Positions 7,276 through 13,819 of a stretch of 22,811 nt of DNA are shown here, piece by piece. The stretch spans positions 1 through 22,811 of the forward strand of contig DATJVP010000045.1 in NCBI GenBank assembly GCA_035581425.1, in the 5' to 3' direction. The translations under genes were made by a program, and so were the position numbers. The stretch's first letter is position 1; each line of letters starts with the position of its first letter. A model generated the notes under the pieces. That model saw nothing but the letters and a program-made list of their open reading frames with translations. It did no database searches and had not been told where the DNA came from. This stretch comes from DASZHJ01 sp035581425. Its GTDB lineage: Bacteria; Pseudomonadota; Alphaproteobacteria; ATCC43930; CGMCC-115725.

Positions 7276-8912
7276 CCAGAGGTCCTCGGTTGGGATCCGC
7301 CACGCTCGCGCAGCGCGCGACGGATGATTTTGCCGGTTGTGGTCATCGGGAGCGAGTCCACGAATTCGACGGCCCGCGGATATTCATGCGCCGCGAGCTT
7401 CACCTTGACGAAATCCTGAATCTCCCGCGCGAGGCTCGGCGATCCCTCGCGTCCCGGCTTCAGCACGAGAAACGCCTTCACGATTTCCGTGCGGAGCGGA
7501 TCGGGAACGCCGACCGCCGCTGCCATCGCAACTGCCGGGTGCTTCATCAAGCAGTTCTCGATCTCGCCGGGTCCGATGCGATAGCCGGCGCTGGTGATGA
7601 CGTCGTCGGCGCGGCCGAGGAACCAGAGATGTCCCTCTGCGTCCGCGCGTCCCATGTCGCCCGTGAGGAGAAACTCGCCCGCGAATCTCTCCCGCGTCGC
7701 CGCGGGATTGCTCCAGTATCCCAAGAACATCACGGGGTCGGGCCTCGAGACGCCGATCTGTCCGTGCTCGCCCGCGGGGAGTGGGCGGCCGGTCTCGTCG
7801 ACGACGCGCACAGTGTGGCCCGGGATGGGGCGACCCATCGAGCCCGGGCGGACCGGAAAGAGCGTCGCGTTGTTTCCGACGACGAGATTGCATTCGGTCT
7901 GGCCGTAGAACTCGTTGATCACGACGCCGAAAGTCTCGCGCCCCCATTCCAGGAGCTCGTCCCCGAGCGTCTCCCCACCGCTCGCGACGGTGCGTGGGCG
8001 GAGGCCCGGCCGCGGCTTCGCCCCGAGCTGGCGCATGAGCTTCAGTGCCGTCGGCGGCATGAAGGCATTGCGCACGCCGTGCTTCTCCATGAAGGCGAAG
8101 GCCTCTTCGGGATCGAACTTGCGCGCGCGATAGGCGAGGACGGGCACACCGTGATGCCAGGCCGGCAGCAGCACGTCGAAGAGCCCGCCGATCCAGGCCC
8201 AATCGGCGGGCGTCCAGAAGAAGTCACCGGGCTGCGGAAAGAACTCGTGCGGCATCTCGACGCCCGGGAGGTGCCCGAGCAGCACGCGGTGCGCATGAAG
8301 CGCGCCCTTGGGATTTCCAGTGGTGCCGGAGGTGTAGATGATGATCGCGGGATCGTCGGCGGAGGTTTCCGCTGCTGTGAACGCATCGCTTGCGTCCTCG
8401 CATTCGGCCTCGAAGTCGAGCGTGCCCGCAATCCCGACGCCGCCCGTCACGAAGATGCTCTCGAGCGTGGCGAGCCGGTCGCGGATCGCGAGGAGCTTCG
8501 CGAGCCCGGCCGCATCCGTCACGAGCGCCCGGGCGCCGCTGTCGCGGAGGCGGAATTCCAACGCTTCCTCGCCGAAGAGCGTGAAGAGCGGCACGGAGAC
8601 GAGCCCGGCTTTGAAAGCTGCGACATGCGCGATCGCCGTCTCCGGCGCCTGCGGCAGCAGCACGCCGAGCCGGTCGCCGCGCTGGAGCCCGCGTGCGACG
8701 AGCGCATTGGCAAAGCGGTTCGAGAGCGCGGCGATCTCGCCGAAGGTGAAACGTCGCTCGCGATGGTGCTCGTCGAGGAAGAGGAGCGCGAGCCCATCGC
8801 GGCGCTCCGCCGCCTGGCGGTCCGCCACGTCCGTGCCGATGTTGTAGCGCTCCGGCACCTGCCAGCGAAATGCGCGCGCGACAGCCTCGTAGCTCGACCC
8901 GCGCCCGAGCAT
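7272..8912 (-). CDS. acyl-CoA synthetase (AMP-forming, acetyl/medium-chain type)
   Basis: From the preferred ATG at 8912 the protein has 546 residues. It activates a carboxylic acid with ATP and joins it to CoA. Motifs are the P-loop YTSGTTGNPKG at 193-203, WTPADWAWIGG, NEFYGQTECN, the LTGDMG hinge region, and the C-terminal catalytic Lys528 in TTTGKIIRR. The WTPADWAWIGG and FYGQTECN segments resemble medium-chain or aromatic-acid acyl-CoA ligases more than long-chain ones. The frame stays open to an ATG at 8999, but that codon has no ribosome-binding site. The one at 8912 follows a GGGGAGG-rich stretch (11-base spacing) and begins the conserved YEAVARAFRWQVPERYN region. ATGs at 8948 and 8951 are alternatives. 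This is the first gene of the minus-strand trio with the isomerase and P450. Confidence 0.92.
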   Translation of the reverse strand: MLGRGSSYEAVARAFRWQVPERYNIGTDVADRQAAERRDGLALLFLDEHHRERRFTFGEIAALSNRFANALVARGLQRGDRLGVLLPQAPETAIAHVAAFKAGLVSVPLFTLFGEEALEFRLRDSGARALVTDAAGLAKLLAIRDRLATLESIFVTGGVGIAGTLDFEAECEDASDAFTAAETSADDPAIIIYTSGTTGNPKGALHAHRVLLGHLPGVEMPHEFFPQPGDFFWTPADWAWIGGLFDVLLPAWHHGVPVLAYRARKFDPEEAFAFMEKHGVRNAFMPPTALKLMRQLGAKPRPGLRPRTVASGGETLGDELLEWGRETFGVVINEFYGQTECNLVVGNNATLFPVRPGSMGRPIPGHTVRVVDETGRPLPAGEHGQIGVSRPDPVMFLGYWSNPAATRERFAGEFLLTGDMGRADAEGHLWFLGRADDVITSAGYRIGPGEIENCLMKHPAVAMAAAVGVPDPLRTEIVKAFLVLKPGREGSPSLAREIQDFVKVKLAAHEYPRAVEFVDSLPMTTTGKIIRRALRERGGSQPRTSG

Positions 8913-8916
8913 GCCG

Positions 8917-8943
8917 ATCCCAGCCTCCCCAGCTTCCCCAGCG
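8917..8943 (-). repeat. three imperfect 9-bp tandem repeats upstream of the acyl-CoA synthetase start
   Basis: Read on the minus strand, CGCTGGGGA, AGCTGGGGA and GGCTGGGAT follow each other directly, ending five bases before the preferred ATG at 8912. Each unit carries a GGGGA or GGGA block like a ribosome-binding site. If translation starts further upstream at 8999, 8951 or 8948, the units instead encode an Ala-Gly-Glu repeat. Confidence 0.55.
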
Positions 8944-9065
8944 AGCATCATAGCGGTCTCGCTGCAGCGCACCAACGGGACTCGCCGTATTACTGCCATA
9001 TTAAGGGGCTAAAGAGCGGAGGCTGCGGAAGGGGGCCCGGTGTCTTCCCACGGCATCGTCAGGGG

Positions 9066-9094
9066 TGCGACGGCCCTACCAGATATGGTATGTT
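9066..9094 (+). promoter_or_regulatory. weak candidate sigma70 promoter for yebC-ruvC
   Basis: TGCGAC (9066-9071) and TATGTT (9089-9094) are separated by 17 bases, about 35 bases before the yebC ATG. The -35 match is poor (3 of 6). The interval 9000-9128 separates the divergent acyl-CoA synthetase and yebC genes, so some promoter is expected here. This is the best candidate I see, with low confidence. Confidence 0.25.
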
Positions 9095-9128
9095 CCGCCG
9101 TCTAAGCCTCAGGAATTAGCGATCTGCC

Positions 9129-9878
9129 ATGGCTGGTCATTCCCAGTTCAAGAACATCATGTATCGGAAGGGCGCGCAGGATAAGAAGCGCGCCAAGATC
9201 TTCACGAAGATAATTCGCGAGCTCACTACCGCAGCGCGCTCGGGCCTTGCGGACGTTAACGCAAATCCGCGCCTTCGCGCGGCCGTCAACGCGGCCAAGG
9301 AAGCGAACATGCCCAAGGACACGGTGGAGCGCGCGATCCGCCGGGGCTCGGGCGAGGAGGGTGGGGAGAATTACGATGAAGTCCGCTACGAAGGCTACGG
9401 GCCCGGCGGCATCGCGATCATCGTCGAGGCGCTCACCGACAACCGGAACCGCACCGCGAGCGAGATCCGCGCGGCCTTCACCAAGGCCGGCGGTAATCTC
9501 GGCGAGAGCAACAGTGTGAGCTTTCTCTTCGATCGCCTTGGCGAGGTGCTCTATCCCGCAAGTGCCGCGACCGCGGATCAGATGTTCGAGGCGGCAGCCG
9601 AGGCGGGCGCCGACAACGTCGAGAGCGGCGCCGAGCAGCACGCGATCACCTGCGCCGCCGAGGATCTCAATGCCGTCCGCGATGTGCTCGAGAAGCGCTT
9701 CGGGCATCCGCAATCGGCAAAGCTGGTCTGGCGGCCTAAGATGAACACGCCGGTTACGGGCGAGGACGCGGACTCCCTGCTGAAGCTCCTCGAGAGCCTC
9801 GAGGACAGCGACGACGTGCAGAATGTCTACGCCAATTTCGAGGTGGCGGACGACGTGCTGCAGCGGCTCTCGGCTTGA
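9129..9878 (+). CDS. yebC: YebC/PmpR/TACO1 family protein
   Basis: The 249-residue protein matches the family in length and in its N-terminal signature MAGHSQFKNIMYRKGAQDKKRAKIF, here with the SQFKN variant, followed by NMPKDTVERAIRRGSGE and YEGYGPGGIAIIVE. Family members are described either as DNA-binding regulators (PmpR) or as translation factors that help ribosomes through proline-rich stretches (human TACO1 and bacterial YebC work). The strongly proline-rich TolA encoded 4 kb downstream is a possible client, which is my inference. It lies directly before ruvC, ten bases from stop to start, an order common in proteobacteria. The ribosome-binding site is weak: AGGA at 9111-9114, 14 bases from the ATG. 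Confidence 0.96.
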   Translation: MAGHSQFKNIMYRKGAQDKKRAKIFTKIIRELTTAARSGLADVNANPRLRAAVNAAKEANMPKDTVERAIRRGSGEEGGENYDEVRYEGYGPGGIAIIVEALTDNRNRTASEIRAAFTKAGGNLGESNSVSFLFDRLGEVLYPASAATADQMFEAAAEAGADNVESGAEQHAITCAAEDLNAVRDVLEKRFGHPQSAKLVWRPKMNTPVTGEDADSLLKLLESLEDSDDVQNVYANFEVADDVLQRLSA

Positions 9879-9888
9879 GGTGGCAGCG

Positions 9889-10449
9889 ATGCCGGCGGCT
9901 CGCCTACGCCTCATCGGCCTCGATCCTGGCCTCCTCCACACGGGCTGGGGCGTGATCGAAGTGGCAGGCAATCGGCTCAGCTACGTCGCTGACGGCGTCG
10001 TGCACTCGCGCGGCGGGCGGCCGCTCGCGGAGCGGCTCGTCGATCTCTTCCGTGCGGTCGGCGAGGTGCTCGAGCGCTTCGCACCCGAGGCCGCCGCCGT
10101 CGAGGAGAGCTTCGTCAACAAGAACCCGGCCTCGACCCTGAAGCTCGGTGTCGCCCGCGGCGTCGTACTTTTGGCACCCGCCGAGCGCGGCCTTCCCGTC
10201 ACGGAGTACCCGACGAACCTCGTCAAGAAATCGGTGGTCGGCGTGGGCCATGCAGAGAAGGAGCAGGTGCAGATGATGGTGCGTCGTCTGCTGCCGGGCT
10301 GTCTCGTCGAAAGCCCCGATGCCGCCGACGCGCTCGCCGTCGCCATTTGCCATGCCCATCACGCGCAGACCGCGGCGGTATGGAGGGCGCCCCGCCCCGT
10401 CGCCTCTCCCCCTCGGGGGGAGGGTTGGGGTGAGGGGAACGCACGATGA
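9889..10449 (+). CDS. ruvC: crossover junction endodeoxyribonuclease RuvC
   Basis: RuvC is the Holliday junction resolvase that cuts symmetrically after branch migration by RuvAB. The 186-residue protein has the four acidic metal ligands expected: Asp12 in GLDPGLLHTGWG, Glu72 in AVEESFVNKN, and Asp144 and Asp147 in SPDAADALA, corresponding to E. coli D7, E66, D138 and D141. I chose ATG 9889 because GAGG at 9877-9880, overlapping the yebC stop, lies eight bases upstream. GTG at 9880 is an in-frame alternative. The protein is about 13 residues longer than E. coli RuvC, and its last roughly 18 residues are encoded by a REP-like palindrome. The stop overlaps the ruvA start as ATGA. Confidence 0.96.
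   Translation: MPAARLRLIGLDPGLLHTGWGVIEVAGNRLSYVADGVVHSRGGRPLAERLVDLFRAVGEVLERFAPEAAAVEESFVNKNPASTLKLGVARGVVLLAPAERGLPVTEYPTNLVKKSVVGVGHAEKEQVQMMVRRLLPGCLVESPDAADALAVAICHAHHAQTAAVWRAPRPVASPPRGEGWGEGNAR
10393..10438. repeat. REP-like palindrome (copy B) within the ruvC 3' end
   Basis: The sequence has a CCCCGTCGCC lead-in, then CTCTCCCCC opposite GGGGGGAGGG around a very short loop (10404-10424), then TTGGGGTGAGGGG. It shares the CTCTCCC, GGGAG and GGGGTG(A) blocks with copy A near 340-395, and its CCCCGTCGC lead-in is the reverse complement of GCGACGGGG in copy A. It lies inside the coding region of ruvC, and its final GAGGGG is well placed to be the ribosome-binding site of ruvA. Confidence 0.5.
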
Positions 10450-11051
10450 TCGCGCTGCTCGCCGGCATCGTCGAGCGCGTCGCTGCGGATAGCGCGGTGA
10501 TTGACGTGAATGGTGTCGGTTACCTCGTCTTCGCGTCGGCGCGGACGCTCGGGCGATTGCCGGCGCGGGGCGAGCCCGTGCGGCTCCACATCGAGACCCA
10601 TGTGCGCGAGGACCACATCCATCTCTACGGCTTCGCCGAGGAGGGCGAGCGCGATTGGTTCCGGCTCTTGACGACTGTGCAAGGCGTCGGCGCCAAGACC
10701 GCGCTCGCGATTCTGGGGACGCTGCCGCCGGAGGCGCTCGCGACGGCGGTCATGGCGCAGGATAAAGCGGCCCTCACGCGCGCCGACGGGGTCGGTCCGA
10801 AGCTCGCGCAGCGCATCCTGAACGAACTCCGCGACAAGGTCGGCGGAATAGCGCTCGGACCGGCGGCATTGCAGAGCGCCAGCGCCGAGGCGCATGCGGG
10901 CGCCGCCCAAGATGCGGTTTCCGCGCTCGTTAACCTCGGCTATCCGCGGAGCGACGCCTTCGCGGCGGTCGCGGATGCCGCGCGGAATCTCGGTGGCGAG
11001 TCCGCCTTCGATGCGCTCTTTAAGGCGAGCCTCAAGGAGCTTGCGCGGTGA
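10446..11051 (+). CDS. ruvA: Holliday junction branch migration protein RuvA
   Basis: RuvA binds the four-way junction as a tetramer and loads the RuvB motor. The 201-residue protein begins MIALLAGIVE with the OB-fold domain, and has two helix-hairpin-helix motifs (VQGVGAKTALAIL and ADGVGPKLAQRIL, about residues 76-125). A flexible Ala-rich linker follows, then the C-terminal RuvB-binding domain (AVSALVNLGYPRSDAFAAV). Length and domain order are normal. The ATG overlaps the ruvC stop (ATGA), and GAGGGG from the REP-like element lies nine bases upstream. The stop overlaps the ruvB GTG start (GTGA). Confidence 0.97.
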   Translation: MIALLAGIVERVAADSAVIDVNGVGYLVFASARTLGRLPARGEPVRLHIETHVREDHIHLYGFAEEGERDWFRLLTTVQGVGAKTALAILGTLPPEALATAVMAQDKAALTRADGVGPKLAQRILNELRDKVGGIALGPAALQSASAEAHAGAAQDAVSALVNLGYPRSDAFAAVADAARNLGGESAFDALFKASLKELAR

Positions 11052-12103
11052 AGGAGCAGCCCCGCATCGTCGCGCCCGATCCCCGCACCGAGGATGCGGG
11101 CGAGGCCTCGTTCCGCCCGCTGAGCCTCGACGAGTTCGTGGGCCAGCAGCAGACGCGGGAGAACCTCCGCGTCTTCGTCCAAGCTGCCCGCGCACGCTCG
11201 GAGCCACTCGATCACGTGCTGCTCTTCGGGCCGCCCGGTCTGGGCAAGACCACGCTTGCGCAGATCATCGCGCGCGAGATGGCGGTGGGCTTCCGAGCGA
11301 CCTCGGGTCCGGTGATCCAGCGCGCGGGCGACCTCGCGGCGCTGCTTACCAACCTGCAACCGCGCGACGTACTCTTCATCGACGAGATCCACCGCCTGAC
11401 GCCCGCCGTCGAGGAGATCCTCTACCCCGCGATGGAGGACTTCCAGCTCGATCTCATCATCGGCGAGGGCCCGGCGGCGCGCTCGGTACGGATCGACCTG
11501 CCGCCTTTCACGCTCGTGGGCGCCACCACGCGCTCGGGCCTCATAACGCGGCCCTTGCGCGAGCGCTTCGGCATCCCGCTGCGGCTGAATTTTTACGAAC
11601 CCGAGGATCTCGAGCTCATCGTGGCGCGCGGCGCACGCATCCTCGGCATGGCGCTCGAGCCCGGTGGTGCCGCGGAGATCGCGCGGCGTTCTCGCGGAAC
11701 TCCAAGGGTCGCCTCACGCCTTCTGCGTCGTGTGCGCGATTTCGCGGCGGTGGCGGGCCTCGCTCGCATCGACGCCAAGGCCGCCGATGCCGCGCTCGCC
11801 CGGCTCGAGGTCGATGCGCGCGGCCTCGATGCGATGGACCGGCGCTACTTGCTGCTGATCGCGGAGAGCTACGGCGGCGGGCCCGTGGGCGCCGAGACAC
11901 TCGCGGCAGCGCTCGCGGACCAGCGCGACGTCGTCGAGGAGGTGATCGAGCCCTATCTCATCCAGCAGGGGCTGGTCCAGCGTACGCCCCGGGGACGCAT
12001 GCTCAGCGATCACGGATACCGCTATCTGGGTCTCACACCGCTCCGCCCGCCCCCGGCCCAGCTCGACCTTCTCGGCCCCGGGGACGAGGAGGCGGCGTCG
12101 TGA
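11048..12103 (+). CDS. ruvB: Holliday junction branch migration DNA helicase RuvB
   Basis: RuvB is the hexameric AAA+ motor that drives branch migration with RuvA. The 351-residue protein has RPLSLDEFVGQ at the N-terminus, Walker A GPPGLGKT at 61-68, Walker B FIDEIH with DEIH at 112-115, sensor 1 GATT at 158-161, and the RPLRERFGI arginine-finger region near 168-176. The winged-helix DNA-binding domain at the C-terminus ends with TPRGRMLSDHGYRYLG. It starts at GTG 11048, four bases overlapping ruvA. Its TGA overlaps the ybgC GTG start in the same way. All three ruv genes are therefore one coupled block that continues into the tol genes. Confidence 0.97.
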   Translation: MKEQPRIVAPDPRTEDAGEASFRPLSLDEFVGQQQTRENLRVFVQAARARSEPLDHVLLFGPPGLGKTTLAQIIAREMAVGFRATSGPVIQRAGDLAALLTNLQPRDVLFIDEIHRLTPAVEEILYPAMEDFQLDLIIGEGPAARSVRIDLPPFTLVGATTRSGLITRPLRERFGIPLRLNFYEPEDLELIVARGARILGMALEPGGAAEIARRSRGTPRVASRLLRRVRDFAAVAGLARIDAKAADAALARLEVDARGLDAMDRRYLLLIAESYGGGPVGAETLAAALADQRDVVEEVIEPYLIQQGLVQRTPRGRMLSDHGYRYLGLTPLRPPPAQLDLLGPGDEEAAS

Positions 12104-12603
12104 CCACGGAATTGCCGCGTTCCGGACTCATTCGCGACGGAGTTCATCTGTATCCCCTTCGCGTCTACTACGAGGATACCGATGCGGCGGGGCTCGTCTA
12201 TTACGCAAACCACCTCAAATTCGCGGAGCGCGCGCGGACAGAGATGCTGCGCGTCATGGGCTTCGAGCAGGAGCGCATGCGGCACGAGACCGGACTCGTC
12301 TTCGTGGTACGACACTGCACCGCTGACTACCGGATGGCGGCGCGCCTCGACGACGATCTCGTGGTGGCGACGCGGCTCGTTGCTGCCGGCGGCGCCTCGC
12401 TCGACCTCGCGCAGGAGATCCGGCGCGGCGAGAGCGTCCTGGTTGCGCTCGAGTTCCGCATCGCGGCGCTCGGCAAGAACGGGCGGCCCCAGCGTCTGCC
12501 GCCAGCGCTCCGCGCGGCGCTTGCCTCGCTCCCCGCGGCTCGAGAGCCGCGTCGGCACATTCGGATCCAACACTCAGCGGTGAACGCACAGCATGGACAC
12601 TAG
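12100..12603 (+). CDS. ybgC: tol-pal system-associated acyl-CoA thioesterase YbgC
   Basis: This hotdog-fold thioesterase of 167 residues has the family motif YYEDTDAAGLVYYANHLKFAER, with the catalytic Asp at position 28, and the following ARTEMLR stretch. It is longer than the roughly 134 residues of E. coli YbgC, with about 15 extra residues before VRVYYEDTD-type sequence and an Arg-rich, His-rich tail. The GTG start at 12100 is supported by AGGAGG at 12087-12092 with seven bases of spacing, and gives a GTGA overlap with ruvB. The 3' end overlaps tolQ by 11 bases. The family hydrolyses acyl-CoA or acyl-carrier-protein thioesters in the cytoplasm and is regularly the first gene of tol operons; its link to Tol function is not settled. 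Confidence 0.94.
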   Translation: MTTELPRSGLIRDGVHLYPLRVYYEDTDAAGLVYYANHLKFAERARTEMLRVMGFEQERMRHETGLVFVVRHCTADYRMAARLDDDLVVATRLVAAGGASLDLAQEIRRGESVLVALEFRIAALGKNGRPQRLPPALRAALASLPAAREPRRHIRIQHSAVNAQHGH

Positions 12604-13321
12604 CATCGATCAATCCGCCCTCGGGGGGGCGGCCGTATCTCACGACCTCTCGATCGTGAGCCTGTTCCTGCAGGCTGACACGATCGTCAAGATCGTCCTC
12701 TTCCTGTTGATCGCGGCCTCCTTTTGGTCCTGGGCGGTGATCTTCGACAAGCTCTTCCGGCTGCGGCGGCTCGGCCGCGACGCCGAGAGCTTCGAGGAGA
12801 GCTTCTGGTCCGGCGGCTCGCTCGACGATCTCTATGACCGCATCGGGACACGGCCCGTCGACCCCATGTCGGCGGTATTCGCTGCGGGCATGCGCGAGTG
12901 GCGCCGCAGCGCGGCCAAGGGCCTGATCACCAGCACCAACATGCGCACGAGCCTGCAGCAGCGGATCGAGCGCGTGATGCTGGTGGCGGTCGGGCGTGAG
13001 ATGGAGCGGCTCGAGCGCTTCATGCCCTTCCTCGCGACGGTGGGATCGACCTCTCCCTTCGTGGGCCTCTTCGGCACGGTCTGGGGCATCATGAATTCGT
13101 TCCAGTCGATCGCGGCCGCCAAGAACACTAGCCTTGCGGTGGTGGCGCCGGGCATCGCGGAATCGCTCTTCGCGACCGCGCTCGGCCTGGTCGCGGCGAT
13201 TCCCGCGGTCGTCGCCTACAACAAGCTCTCGACGGATTTCGGACGCTACGCCGGAAAACTCGACGCCTTCGCGAACGAGTTCTCAGCGATCCTTTCCCGC
13301 CAGCTCGACGAGAAGGCCTGA
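12593..13321 (+). CDS. tolQ: Tol-Pal system proton channel protein TolQ
   Basis: TolQ forms the inner-membrane pentamer that, with TolR, uses the proton gradient to energise TolA during outer-membrane constriction. The 242-residue protein has three membrane segments, at about 31-50, 141-163 and 173-198. Family motifs include PFLATVGSTSPFVGLFGTVWGIMNSF and APGIAESLFATALGL; the conserved Thr and Pro residues of the channel lie in these segments. A large cytoplasmic loop separates segments 1 and 2. The ATG at 12593 overlaps the last 11 bases of ybgC, and GGTGA eight bases upstream may serve as ribosome-binding site. tolR follows after three bases. Confidence 0.97.
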   Translation: MDTSIDQSALGGAAVSHDLSIVSLFLQADTIVKIVLFLLIAASFWSWAVIFDKLFRLRRLGRDAESFEESFWSGGSLDDLYDRIGTRPVDPMSAVFAAGMREWRRSAAKGLITSTNMRTSLQQRIERVMLVAVGREMERLERFMPFLATVGSTSPFVGLFGTVWGIMNSFQSIAAAKNTSLAVVAPGIAESLFATALGLVAAIPAVVAYNKLSTDFGRYAGKLDAFANEFSAILSRQLDEKA

Positions 13322-13324
13322 GCG

Positions 13325-13813
13325 ATGGCGGCATTTCTCGTAGGAGGCCCGGGACGCAACGGCAGCGGGCACAGCAGCCGGCGCGCGACCTATCGGCCGA
13401 TGTCGGAGATCAACGTGACGCCGCTCGTCGACGTGATGTTGGTGCTGCTGGTGGTCTTCATGGTGACGGCACCGCTCCTCACCGTCGGCGTTCCCGTCGA
13501 TCTCCCGCAGACCAAAGCCGCGCCGATCAATGAGCCCAAAGAGCCGCTCGCCGTCAGCATCAATGCCGAGGGGAAGATCTTCCTGCAGAACACCGAGGTC
13601 GAGCTCGACCAGCTCGTGCCGCGGCTGCAGGCGATCTCCGGCAGCAATCCCGATACAACGATCTACGTGCGCGGCGACCGCTCCGTCAATTACGGGCGTG
13701 TGCTCGAGGTGATGGGGCTGATCAACGGTGCCGGCTTCACCAAGGTCGCACTGGTAAGCGAGCAGGCAGGGGCAGGGGCGGGGGATCAGAAGCGGCAAGC
13801 GCCGCGCCGGTGA
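13325..13813 (+). CDS. tolR: Tol-Pal system protein TolR (ExbD/TolR family)
   Basis: The 162-residue protein has a short cytoplasmic N-terminus, a single membrane helix INVTPLVDVMLVLLVVFMV at about 29-47, and a periplasmic domain. Asp36 in PLVDVML is the protonatable residue expected for proton flow, corresponding to Asp23 of E. coli TolR. The periplasmic domain holds the usual LPQTKA, INAEGKIFLQNTEV and VNYGRVLEVMGLINGAGF segments. It ends in a Gly, Ala and Arg-rich tail. It begins three bases after tolQ and ends six bases before tolA, consistent with one transcript. Confidence 0.96.
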   Translation: MAAFLVGGPGRNGSGHSSRRATYRPMSEINVTPLVDVMLVLLVVFMVTAPLLTVGVPVDLPQTKAAPINEPKEPLAVSINAEGKIFLQNTEVELDQLVPRLQAISGSNPDTTIYVRGDRSVNYGRVLEVMGLINGAGFTKVALVSEQAGAGAGDQKRQAPRR

Positions 13814-13819
13814 CCGAAC

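Noticed and set aside
7290..9119. 609-codon plus-strand open frame opposite the acyl-CoA synthetase
   Set aside because: The minus-strand frame has all the adenylating-enzyme motifs. The plus frame shows no recognisable domain and is a codon-bias shadow.
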